Assembly: GCA_005798925.1 (NCBI GenBank)
Contig: SYID01000236.1
Coordinates: forward strand, 1 to 10,312
Direction of reading: 5' to 3'
DNA from: Verrucomicrobiota bacterium
GTDB taxonomy: Bacteria > Verrucomicrobiota > Verrucomicrobiia > Opitutales > UBA953
Length of the DNA stretch: 10,312 nt
This document shows, in pieces, positions 1 to 7,019 of the stretch (its first letter is position 1; each line of letters begins with the position of its first letter). The notes under the pieces are model-generated. The model did not search any database. It saw only the letters and a program-made list of their open reading frames with translations, and was not told the origin of the DNA. The position numbers and the translations under genes are program-made.

Positions 1-3000
1 ACGTGCTCCTTCTCTTCCTTGATGAGGGTGCCGACCAAGGCCCCGCCGTTGACGAGGTCGAGGTTGACGGTGCCGTAACCGGAGACGACGACGGCGCCGG
101 AATTCACGACGGATTCGAGGAGGTAGCGACGGTCGCCACGCTTGGCGATGCCGGCGAGGTTCGGGCCGGCTTCGCCGCCGGCGGCATGCGAGTCGTCCGA
201 AGCCCGGTGACAGCGCAGGCACTGTCCGGCCGGCAAGGCGGTGAAGAGCGCGAAGCCGTTCTTGGCATCGCCGCCTTCGAGCGCGGGCAACCACTTGGCG
301 AGCTTGTCGGCGCCACCGGCGATGGCCTTCTGCGTGTCGGCGAGGGCTTCCTTGACGGAGGCCTCGGGACGTTGCGCGGAGGCCTCGAGGAGTTCGATCG
401 CGGCCGGAGATACGCCCTTGGCCTGCCCGAGCGCCTTGAGGCTTTCGACGAAGAGCGCGTCGACGCCGGGAGCCGTCAGCTTGGCGAGAGCCTTCCAGGC
501 GCCCTGACGACGGGCGGCGGAGCCGGACTTGGCCGACTGGGAGAGTTCGATGAGACCCTGGGCGGGATTGAGCTGGGCGAGCGCGCCGAGGGCGACCATG
601 GCGACTTCGTCCTGCTTGTCCTTGGCGAACTTGCCGGCGACTTCGGCGAGGTCCGCCGGCTTGCGCTCGAGCCAGAGTTCGAGGGCCTTGGCGCGGGCGG
701 AGCCGGTGAGCTTCTCGTTGCCTACCAGACCGGCGAGCAGGTCGTTGGAGAGCGAGGCGACCTCGAGCTTATACTGCTCCACCAGTTCGAGGGAGGCGCG
801 CAGGATCTCGGAGTCGCCCTTCAGCAACGCAGGCAAGGCCGCGCTCAGGCTGGCGCGCAGCTCCTTGGCGTCACGGGCCGGCAACGGGGCCCAGTGGCCG
901 GTCGACTGGTCGACCGGATACGGATTGGCCCAAAGGGCGAGCAGGCGGAGCGCTTCGGCCCGGACCTCGGCCGGCAGCTTCTCGTTGGCGGCGACGGCCA
1001 CCACGCGGGCGGCGTTCGCTTCGCCGCCGAGACGGAAAGCGCTGTGCGTCAGGCGACGCAGCATGAAGATGGTCCATTCGCGGGAACCAAGGTCGTCGAT
1101 GAGGGCGGCTACAGAAGGGCGGCCGGCTTCGAGACCGAGGTCATGCACGGCGCGGATGGCTTCGTCGGCGACGAGCGGAGACTTGTCCTTCACGAAGCGG
1201 GCGGCGGAAGCGTCCAGACGGCGTCGCAGGGTGATGACCGCGGCGAGACGCACGGAAGCGCTGTCGTCCTTGGCGACGGCGTCGAAGGCGGCGGCGTCCT
1301 TGCAGAGGTGGTCGATGGCGAAGGAGCCGGCGTGACGGAGCACAGGGTCGGCGTCGGCGTTCTCCTTGAGCATCGCGAGGACTTGCGGGAGATACTTGTC
1401 GGCGCCGAGGCGGGCCGCGGCGATGGCGGCGAAGGCCCGGACGCGGGGCGAGGGGTCGAGGATCAGTTTGCCGAGCGGCAGCTCGTTGCCTTTGAGCGGG
1501 GCTTCTTCCAGCGCCCGGACGGTTTGGGCGCGGACTTCGGCGTCGGCGTGCGCGAGCAGCGGGACGAGAAGGCGGGCGGCGGCGGTGCGCTCTTCGAGGG
1601 AAGCCATCGGGGTCGGGCCCTTCCAGGCACCACCGGGGGCGATGGCGGCGCCGCGGCGGGCGAGGATGCCGAGCCCCCAGATGCCATGCACGCGCTCGAG
1701 GGCGTGGGCGGACCGGGTGGCGGCCGAGAAACGGTCCGCGGCGTCCGGACGACGGGTGAGTTCCAGCTGGGCGCGCAGGCGGACGCGCTGGTCGGCGTGC
1801 GCGAGGAGCGCGGCGAGCTCGGCGGACGAGGCCTTGGCGATGCCGCCGTTGATGAGCGCGGCCACCGGGGCGACGGCTTCGGGCTTCATCATCTTGTCGG
1901 CCTGCAGCGTCACGAGGCGGCCCGCTTCATGGGATTCCCAGCCCGTGATGAAGTCGGCGACGACGAGCCGTCCCTTCCAGTCATACTCGATGTCGGTCGC
2001 GGCCACGCCCCAGAGGAGCTGGTGCGAGGAGGTCATCTTCATGCCGGCGCCCGCGGGCTCCATCTTGAAGGACCAGATGCCGGACGCGCCGGCGGAGCCG
2101 CGGTAGTCGCAGATGTGGAAATGGCCGGCTTCGGCTTCGAGGAAGCCCGCGCCCGGGTGATAGGTCAGGCCGGAAGGACCGGAGCTGATGTAAGCGGAGG
2201 GCGGGATGATGAAGGCCGGCTGGACCGGATTCTGGAGCTCCCAGACCTTCTCGGTCATCCAACGCGAGAGCGGACGCTGCTCGAGGCCGATCGAGCGGTG
2301 GAAGGTGTGCATGGCCTGGTGCTCCATCTCCCAGCCGGAATCGGCGCCTTCGACGACGTAGACCACGCGGGCGGCGTCGCCCTGGTCGGAATTGTTGTCG
2401 ACCGAGAAGGCGTTGCCGAAGTCGTCGAAGGCGATCTCCTTGGGATTACGCAGGCCGAAATGGACGACTTCGAAGTTCGTGCCGTCGGGCTCGAAACGGA
2501 AGACCGCGCCCCGGTTGCGGGAGTCATACTTCTTGCCTTCCTTGGTGGTGAGATTGAAACCGCGGTCGCCGATGGTGCCCCAGACGCGGCCGTCGGGACC
2601 GATGGCGAAGCCGTTCATGTCGTGCCCGGAGAGCGAGATGCGCACGCCGAAGCCGTCTTCGATGACCTTGCGGCCAACCTCGACGCCGTCCTGCTTGGCG
2701 TCATGCAGCATCCAGAGCTTCGGGATGCACGCGAAGTAGACCGTGTCGTCCCAGGCCATGACGCCGGCGCCGGTGCCGTCCAGGACGTCGTTGAAGCCGC
2801 CCGCGAAGACCTTGTTCGTGGTGAAGGTGCCGTCGGCCTGCTCGCCGCCGACGTGGCGGATGAGCTCGGACTTGGCGGTCATCCACTCATGGGAGCGCTT
2901 GGCTTCCCACTTCTTATGCAGGGCAAGACGGTCGGCGGTGGTGGCCGCGGCAAGGTCGTCATGATACCAGTAGAGATGGTTGCGGTCGTCTTCGACGCCG

Positions 3001-3716
3001 AAGCGGAAGCGATGCGTCTCGGCGACGTAGACGGAACCGTCGTTGCCGAAGCCGATCGCGGTGGGCGAGGTCACGCCGGTGGCCTTGCGGTCGGCGCTCA
3101 CCTTGAAGCTGGCGCCGGGGACGAGCGCGGCGCTGCCTTCGCCGGCCACGCGCACGAGGCTGCTGTCGGCCTTCGGCTTCGGACGGCCGCCCTTCGCGAA
3201 GTTCGGCTTGTCGTCCGTGGAGAAGACGAAGTGGTCGGCGGCGACGAAGCCCCACGCGCCCACGTGGTCGTCGACGATGCGGAGGACGCCCTTCTTGCCC
3301 TTGAACTCCGCGACGTCCCAGACGGTCTCGCGCAGGGTGAGGTCGTTGGCGCCGGTCGCCTCACGCACGACCTTGCCGCCGACGAGCAGCTGGACGGCGG
3401 TCTTGCCGGGGTGATTGCCGCCCGCGACAAGGAACCCGAGCTTGGCGTGGGTCAGCTTGATCTCAGGCGAGGTCAGCGTACCGGTGGCCGCATCGCCGCG
3501 GTGGCCGGAGCAGACGAGCGCGTTGCCGCCATAGTTGCGGAACTCGCCGTTGACGCCGTCGACCTTGCCGGCGATCGGCGCCAGGCCGAAGCCGGTGCCG
3601 GTGGTCTGCCAGCTGTCGAAACCATCGCCTTCGAAGGCTTCGATGACCTTGGTCTCAGCCGTCAGGACGGAGGCCCCGAGACAGAGGGTGAACGTGGCGA
3701 ACAGGGAGGACTTCAT
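1..3716 (-). CDS. PVC-type heme-binding protein: beta-sandwich, beta-propeller, HEAT-like repeats, CxxCH cytochrome module (C-terminus cut by window edge)
   Basis: The start at 3716 opens 1238 complete codons that reach the left edge without a stop. Residues 1-20 form a Sec signal peptide (MKSSLFATFTLCLGASVLTA, then ET), so the protein is exported. Residues about 24-168 resemble the beta-sandwich often attached to glycosidases (FEG..FDSW near the start, LTSPEIKL, WGFVAADHFVFS). Residues about 195-610 look like the PVC 'membrane-bound dehydrogenase' propeller (TIGR02604 type), including GHDMNGFAIGPDGRVWG at 364-380. Residues about 620-1120 are alanine- and leucine-rich helical, HEAT-like repeats. 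CLRCH at 1166-1170 is a covalent heme site, followed by GPNLAGIAKRGDRRYLLESV, as in the PVC heme module (TIGR02603 type). This family is thought to act in periplasmic oxidation, perhaps of carbohydrates; the substrate here is unknown. The gene lies 73 bp downstream of the methyltransferase gene in the same direction. No Shine-Dalgarno sequence is visible. Confidence 0.9.
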   Translation of the reverse strand, partial: MKSSLFATFTLCLGASVLTAETKVIEAFEGDGFDSWQTTGTGFGLAPIAGKVDGVNGEFRNYGGNALVCSGHRGDAATGTLTSPEIKLTHAKLGFLVAGGNHPGKTAVQLLVGGKVVREATGANDLTLRETVWDVAEFKGKKGVLRIVDDHVGAWGFVAADHFVFSTDDKPNFAKGGRPKPKADSSLVRVAGEGSAALVPGASFKVSADRKATGVTSPTAIGFGNDGSVYVAETHRFRFGVEDDRNHLYWYHDDLAAATTADRLALHKKWEAKRSHEWMTAKSELIRHVGGEQADGTFTTNKVFAGGFNDVLDGTGAGVMAWDDTVYFACIPKLWMLHDAKQDGVEVGRKVIEDGFGVRISLSGHDMNGFAIGPDGRVWGTIGDRGFNLTTKEGKKYDSRNRGAVFRFEPDGTNFEVVHFGLRNPKEIAFDDFGNAFSVDNNSDQGDAARVVYVVEGADSGWEMEHQAMHTFHRSIGLEQRPLSRWMTEKVWELQNPVQPAFIIPPSAYISSGPSGLTYHPGAGFLEAEAGHFHICDYRGSAGASGIWSFKMEPAGAGMKMTSSHQLLWGVAATDIEYDWKGRLVVADFITGWESHEAGRLVTLQADKMMKPEAVAPVAALINGGIAKASSAELAALLAHADQRVRLRAQLELTRRPDAADRFSAATRSAHALERVHGIWGLGILARRGAAIAPGGAWKGPTPMASLEERTAAARLLVPLLAHADAEVRAQTVRALEEAPLKGNELPLGKLILDPSPRVRAFAAIAAARLGADKYLPQVLAMLKENADADPVLRHAGSFAIDHLCKDAAAFDAVAKDDSASVRLAAVITLRRRLDASAARFVKDKSPLVADEAIRAVHDLGLEAGRPSVAALIDDLGSREWTIFMLRRLTHSAFRLGGEANAARVVAVAANEKLPAEVRAEALRLLALWANPYPVDQSTGHWAPLPARDAKELRASLSAALPALLKGDSEILRASLELVEQYKLEVASLSNDLLAGLVGNEKLTGSARAKALELWLERKPADLAEVAGKFAKDKQDEVAMVALGALAQLNPAQGLIELSQSAKSGSAARRQGAWKALAKLTAPGVDALFVESLKALGQAKGVSPAAIELLEASAQRPEASVKEALADTQKAIAGGADKLAKWLPALEGGDAKNGFALFTALPAGQCLRCHRASDDSHAAGGEAGPNLAGIAKRGDRRYLLESVVNSGAVVVSGYGTVNLDLVNGGALVGTLIKEEKEH

Positions 3717-3789
3717 CGGGAAAAGAGGGGTACACCCCAGCAAAGGAGTTGTTCCCTTCAGGTCGAGCGTGGCCTCCAAAAACTTCCGT
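3717..3789 (-). promoter_or_regulatory. Intergenic leader upstream of the heme-binding protein gene
   Basis: This 73-bp gap separates the methyltransferase stop from the start of the heme-binding protein gene. It holds a short inverted repeat, GGGGT-AC-ACCCC, at 3727-3738, ending 11 bp from the start codon. That could be a small operator or a hairpin in the leader. I see no convincing -35/-10 pair, no T-rich intrinsic terminator after the methyltransferase stop and no Shine-Dalgarno sequence. Readthrough from the upstream gene is as plausible as a separate promoter. Confidence 0.2.
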
Positions 3790-4767
3790 TTAACCGCGGA
3801 CCGCGTGCAGGACCTGGAACTTCGCCCCGAAATGCGCCGGGTGCGTCAAGGCCCGCAGGCGGCCCGTGGCCTCAGGATCGCCCGACAGCGCGATGCGCTC
3901 CATCTCGGCGCCGGCATGTTTCACGAAAAAGGCCTCCTGTCGGTCCACCCGGACATCCCGGAAACCGGCGGCGGCCAAGACGATCTCGAGACGGTCCCAG
4001 AGCACGTGACAAGTGAGGTCCTGAGATCCGAGGTTCTCCAGGATCGCCGCCGAAAGCCGGTGGCTGCGATAGGCCCGCGCCGTGCCGGCCGGCGATGACT
4101 CAAGGCACTGCGCGACGGTCTTGCCGTAATCGAGCAGGATGACCGCGCCGGTCCAAGAGCCGGCGACCAGTCTGCGCAACAACTCCTCGGCGGCCAAGGG
4201 CGCATCGAGGATCCAACCCTCGTCGGCGTCAGGCAAAGCACCGGCGAAAGCCGCCGCCGCCGGGGTCGAAAACTCCGGGAGCGGCTCCACCGTGAGCTCG
4301 GGCCCGTGGACCCGGACGCCGAGCTCGCGCCATGCTCCGCCTTGGCGGACGAACCGATGGAAAGGCTGCGCGTCGAGGAGTTCGTTCGCGACGAGGACGC
4401 ACCGCGCCGGGAAAGTCGGCCCAGCGCCGAAGGGAAACGTGCGCAATTCGGCGAAGCGCGACGCGACGCCGGAATAATGCGACTGCCCTGGCTCGGCGCC
4501 GACCTCGACCAGGGCATGCGCCTTCAGGTCGCCGACGAGCGACTTCGCCGCGCCGGCGATGAGATCTCCGAACATGGGCCCAAGCGCCGCCGCGGTGGTG
4601 AAGTCCGTGCCGGCGGCCTTGCCCACGCGCGTCCGGTCCGCGACGTAATACCCGAGCCCCGGGCCGTAGAGGGCCGCCTCGACGAGGCGCGCGAAGGAGA
4701 CGACGCCGCCGCGGGCTTCGCGACGGAGCAAGGCGACGATGGCGTCATGTCGGGCCGCGGGCTCCAC
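3790..4767 (-). CDS. SAM-dependent methyltransferase, MidA/NDUFAF7 family (divergent)
   Basis: This 325-residue protein fits the NDUFAF7/MidA family (Methyltransf_28). Matching blocks are GLGYY (37-41), DFTTAAALGPMFGDLI (55-70), VANELLDAQPFHRF (126-139), LLDYGKT (211-217), RAYRSHR (231-237), QDLTCHV (249-255) and the terminal KFQVL. In mitochondria NDUFAF7 methylates an arginine of a complex I subunit; the substrate of bacterial relatives is mostly unknown, so none is assigned. The SAM-binding glycine loop, usually close to ElGPGrGtL, reads VEVGAEPGQSHY (87-98), which is altered. The protein is slightly shorter than usual for the family. The chosen start is GTG at 4767; the family's N-terminal block then begins within about 25 residues. 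No Shine-Dalgarno sequence precedes it. It is divergent from tsaD and may be cotranscribed with the heme-binding protein gene. Confidence 0.85.
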   Translation of the reverse strand: MEPAARHDAIVALLRREARGGVVSFARLVEAALYGPGLGYYVADRTRVGKAAGTDFTTAAALGPMFGDLIAGAAKSLVGDLKAHALVEVGAEPGQSHYSGVASRFAELRTFPFGAGPTFPARCVLVANELLDAQPFHRFVRQGGAWRELGVRVHGPELTVEPLPEFSTPAAAAFAGALPDADEGWILDAPLAAEELLRRLVAGSWTGAVILLDYGKTVAQCLESSPAGTARAYRSHRLSAAILENLGSQDLTCHVLWDRLEIVLAAAGFRDVRVDRQEAFFVKHAGAEMERIALSGDPEATGRLRALTHPAHFGAKFQVLHAVRG

Positions 4768-4850
4768 GTCAGGAGCGTTATGCGGTCTTTTCCGCTCCGC
4801 CAGACGAATCGGGATTGAGCCGACCTCCGAATTGGGCTGACTGCAGGCAG
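4768..4850. promoter_or_regulatory. Divergent intergenic region between methyltransferase gene and tsaD
   Basis: This 83-bp stretch must carry the promoters for both divergent genes unless they lie inside coding sequence. It contains an inverted repeat, GGAGCG (4772-4777) and CGCTCC (4793-4798), with a 15-base loop. A competing inner stem is GCGG (4782-4785) with CCGC (4792-4795). The repeat sits directly in front of the methyltransferase start. On the minus strand CATAAC lies within it and weakly resembles a -10 box, but no good -35 partner is visible. Promoter placement is a guess. Confidence 0.25.
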
Positions 4851-5873
4851 ATGATCCTCGCGATCGAAAGTTCCTGCGATGAATCGGCCCTGGCGCTCTT
4901 CGACCCGGCCCGCGGAATCGTGCGCGAACTGATCAGCTCGCAGGCGGCGGAACATGAGAAATACGGCGGCGTGGTCCCCGAACTGGCCAGCCGGATGCAC
5001 CTCTCCGCCCTGCCCCTGCTGCTCGCCGATTTCCAAGCCGAACTCGCGTCGGCCCAGACCATCGCCGTCACCCGCGGTCCCGGCCTGCTGCCCTGCCTGT
5101 CGATGGGCGTGACCCTCGCCCGTTCCCTGGCGCTGGCCCGCGGCCTGCCGATCGTCGGCGTCAACCATCTGCGCGCCCACGTGCACTCGCCGTTCATCGC
5201 CGTGCATGCGGCGGACCCGGCGGGTTTCGTCGCGGCCCGCGCGGCGCTGCTCCCGCATCTCGCCATCGTGGTCTCCGGCGGCAACACGCTGCTGGTGCGG
5301 CTCGACGAGCGGCTCCGGCTCACGGTCGTGGCGCGCACGGTCGACGACGCCGCCGGGGAAGCGTTCGACAAAGGCGCGAAGCTGCTCGGCCTGCCCTACC
5401 CGGGCGGCGCGCTCATCGAGAGGCACGCCCAGCTAGGCGACGTCCGCAAGTTCGTCTTCCCGCGCGGCATCCCGGAGAAGGCCGACCTCCGCCTCAGCTT
5501 CTCCGGACTCAAGACCGCCCTGCGCTACCAGCTCGAGAAGATGTCCGATGCGGAGGTGGCCGCGGCCCTGCCTGACCTGTGCGCGGGCTATCAGCACGCG
5601 ATCATCGAACAGCTGGTCTCCAAGGCCGGCGCGGTCCTCGACCTCGGCGGCTATAAATCCGTGGGGCTATCCGGCGGCGTGGCCAACAATCGCACGCTCC
5701 GCTCCCGCCTCACGGACGCGGCGCAGCAACGCGGGTTGCCGATGCTGGTCGCCGAGCCGAAGCACTGCGGCGACAACGCGGGGATGATCGCCTTCGCCGC
5801 TTGGGCGGATGTCGGCCTGCCCGTCGGTCCCGCTGCCGTGCCGGCGGCGAGCCTGACGGTCGACCAGGTCTAA
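4851..5873 (+). CDS. tsaD: tRNA N6-adenosine threonylcarbamoyltransferase TsaD
   Basis: TsaD transfers the threonylcarbamoyl group from threonylcarbamoyl-AMP to A37 of ANN-decoding tRNAs (t6A), working with TsaB and TsaE; neither partner is in the window. The 340-residue length is normal. Family motifs run in order: MILAIESSCDES (1-12), HEKYGGVVPELASRMH (35-50), the metal-binding pair in NHLRAH (H106, H110), VSGGNTLLV (141-149), TVDDAAGEAFDKGAKLLGL (163-181), YPGG (183-186), LSFSGLKTA (215-223), LSGGVANNRTLR (273-284) and CGDNAGMIA (306-314) with metal ligand D308. N145 stands where many homologues have histidine (VSGGHT). An in-frame TTG at 4815 would add 12 residues, but the family N-terminus starts at the ATG at 4851. 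The only Shine-Dalgarno-like sequence is GCAGG at 4844-4848, close to the start. The stop overlaps the stop of the convergent neighbour. Confidence 0.97.
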   Translation: MILAIESSCDESALALFDPARGIVRELISSQAAEHEKYGGVVPELASRMHLSALPLLLADFQAELASAQTIAVTRGPGLLPCLSMGVTLARSLALARGLPIVGVNHLRAHVHSPFIAVHAADPAGFVAARAALLPHLAIVVSGGNTLLVRLDERLRLTVVARTVDDAAGEAFDKGAKLLGLPYPGGALIERHAQLGDVRKFVFPRGIPEKADLRLSFSGLKTALRYQLEKMSDAEVAAALPDLCAGYQHAIIEQLVSKAGAVLDLGGYKSVGLSGGVANNRTLRSRLTDAAQQRGLPMLVAEPKHCGDNAGMIAFAAWADVGLPVGPAAVPAASLTVDQV

Positions 5874-6427
5874 GCAGCCTGCTTGACGAGTTCGGTGAAT
5901 ACCCGGAACCGCGGGTGCGTCGCATCCCCGAGCATCGCGTAGAAGACGGTCTCCGTCGGCAGCACGTGGGCTCCGGCGGCGCGCAGGGCTTCGAGGCAGG
6001 CCTGACCGTCCGCAGGCCGACGACCGATCACGGCGTCGGACAGGATCGTGACGCCCATGCCCTCGCGGAGGGCATCCGTGGCGGTCTGGTAGACGCAGAC
6101 CGGGATTTCCAATCCGCAGATGAGCAAATGGCTCACCTTGGTCTTGGCGAAGCCCTCGGTCAGACCCGGCGCCCCGAACGCCGAGAAGGCCGTCTTGCCG
6201 AAAACAGCCCGACCCTCGCCGGCGGCGGCCAGGAGATCGGAATGGGTCGGGCCGAGCTTGGCCGGGACCTGCTCGGTGAAGAGCACCGGCATTCCCAGCA
6301 GCCGCGCGGCTTCGACCGCCAGCCGGCAACGGCGCAGGCAGACCTCGCCTTCGGCCATGGCCTTGAGGAAGGTCGGCTGGACGTCCACGACGAGCAAGGC
6401 GACGCCGGCGGCGGGGGTTTCGGACAT
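5870..6427 (-). CDS. Isochorismatase-family cysteine hydrolase (ISOC1/2 or YcaC-like)
   Basis: This 185-residue alpha/beta protein belongs to the isochorismatase-like hydrolase superfamily. The catalytic triad is visible as D15 (LLVVDVQPTF), K78 (FGKTAFSAF) and C111 (GLEIPVCVYQTATDAL). The motifs TEQVPAKLGPT (51-61) and the C-terminal TETVFYAMLGDATHPRF (158-174) match the eukaryotic-type ISOC1/ISOC2 and YcaC-like branch rather than EntB or nicotinamidase. The substrate of that branch is generally unknown and cannot be read from the sequence. No signal peptide is seen, so it is probably cytoplasmic. The ATG at 6427 is preferred because the hydrolase fold begins about eight residues after it. 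A start at 6517 would add 30 residues of intergenic-looking sequence. The gene stands alone between a convergent and a divergent neighbour. Confidence 0.92.
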   Translation of the reverse strand: MSETPAAGVALLVVDVQPTFLKAMAEGEVCLRRCRLAVEAARLLGMPVLFTEQVPAKLGPTHSDLLAAAGEGRAVFGKTAFSAFGAPGLTEGFAKTKVSHLLICGLEIPVCVYQTATDALREGMGVTILSDAVIGRRPADGQACLEALRAAGAHVLPTETVFYAMLGDATHPRFRVFTELVKQAA

Positions 6428-6522
6428 GCCCGGCAGACTGCCCGGAAGGGCCAATAAGTCAGCCGCAAAACCGACCTGAATGGGGTTGCCCGCCCCGCCC
6501 CGCCCGACTTGTCTCATCCGTC
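6428..6522. promoter_or_regulatory. Divergent intergenic region between hydrolase gene and the three-gene plus-strand set
   Basis: This 95-bp region must serve both the isochorismatase-family gene (minus) and the 6523-8530 gene set (plus). It holds an 11-bp inverted repeat, GGCAG-A-CTGCC, at 6432-6442, beginning 5 bp from the hydrolase start codon, and a C-rich direct repeat at 6491-6505. Neither strand shows a convincing sigma-70 promoter or a Shine-Dalgarno sequence. Confidence 0.25.
6491..6505. repeat. Three tandem copies of CGCCC
   Basis: CGCCC occurs three times head to tail, 17 bp before the start of the plus-strand gene set. In G+C-rich DNA this may be chance or slippage. Its place in the divergent promoter region leaves a role in promoter spacing or protein binding open. 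Confidence 0.6.
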
Positions 6523-7014
6523 ATGGACTGGCAGGTCAAACCCATCGCGCGCGTCTGCGCCGCTTCCGGCAAGGAACTCCGCGCCGGCGACCTCGTGACG
6601 TGCGTCGTCTTCAAGCCCCTCGGCGGCAACATCGAACGCTGCGACGTGCTCAAGGAGCACGCCGCGACGTTCCGACCCGAGGGCATCCTCCTCGGACGAT
6701 GGAGCCGCGAGGTCAAGGAACGCGGCGAAGAAGAACAGGCCCATCGCGCCCAGCTGCTGGCCTCGCGCGAGGAATTCTTCCTCTCGCTTTACGAGGACGA
6801 CGCCGATCCCTCCGGCGACAAGGCCGTGCTCAAGCACGTCCTCGCCATGCTCCTCGAGCGCAAGCGCATCATCAAGCCGGCGGGCCAGGCCGACAAAGGC
6901 TTCCAGCCTTACGTCCACGCCGCCACCAAGCAGGATTACCTGGTGCCGGTGATCGACCTGCAGCCCGCCCACCTGCTCAAGGTCGGCGCTTCGCTCGACC
7001 TGCTCGTCGGCTGA
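6523..7014 (+). CDS. Conserved hypothetical protein resembling an uncharacterised PVC family
   Basis: This is a 163-residue, probably cytoplasmic protein with no signal peptide or membrane segment. The N-terminal part (C12-AASGKELRAGD, then R39-C40-D41) recalls uncharacterised Planctomycete and Verrucomicrobial proteins that start with a Cys-x-x-(S/T)-G-(K/R)-x-L block and a conserved R-x-D. A second helical block, LKHVLAMLLERKRIIKP (103-119), fits the same family from memory. The middle (about 60-90) is charged and helical. No catalytic motif is recognisable, and only two cysteines (C12, C40) are present, too few for a classic zinc ribbon. It is the first gene of a set: the lipoprotein gene starts 5 bp after its stop. 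The ATG at 6523 has no Shine-Dalgarno sequence. The gene itself is well supported; its function is unknown. Confidence 0.85.
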   Translation: MDWQVKPIARVCAASGKELRAGDLVTCVVFKPLGGNIERCDVLKEHAATFRPEGILLGRWSREVKERGEEEQAHRAQLLASREEFFLSLYEDDADPSGDKAVLKHVLAMLLERKRIIKPAGQADKGFQPYVHAATKQDYLVPVIDLQPAHLLKVGASLDLLVG

Positions 7015-7019
7015 TTTTC

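Noticed and set aside
3742..3758. Possible terminator hairpin AAGGA...TCCCTT after the methyltransferase gene
   Set aside because: The arms are short and imperfect, and no T-run follows on the minus strand.
3..4016. Open plus-strand frame of 1337 codons
   Set aside because: It is antisense to the heme-binding protein gene and the end of the methyltransferase gene. The translation is a monotonous mix of Gly, Ala, Glu, Arg, Asp and Val with no domain. The minus strand gives a signal peptide, known motifs and a heme site. High G+C at third codon positions explains the long antisense frame.
4524..5426. Open minus-strand frame opposite tsaD
   Set aside because: It overlaps the highly conserved tsaD on the other strand, and its Arg/Gly/His-rich translation is typical of a shadow frame in G+C-rich DNA.
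6486..6514. TTGCCC with a 17-bp gap to TTGTCT as a promoter for the plus-strand set
   Set aside because: The -10 match is too poor, and such spacings are easily found by chance.
6480..7019. In-frame upstream extension of the lipoprotein
   Set aside because: It overlaps the 6523-7014 gene and its translation is Arg/Pro-rich shadow sequence. The lipoprotein signal peptide starts at the ATG at 7020.
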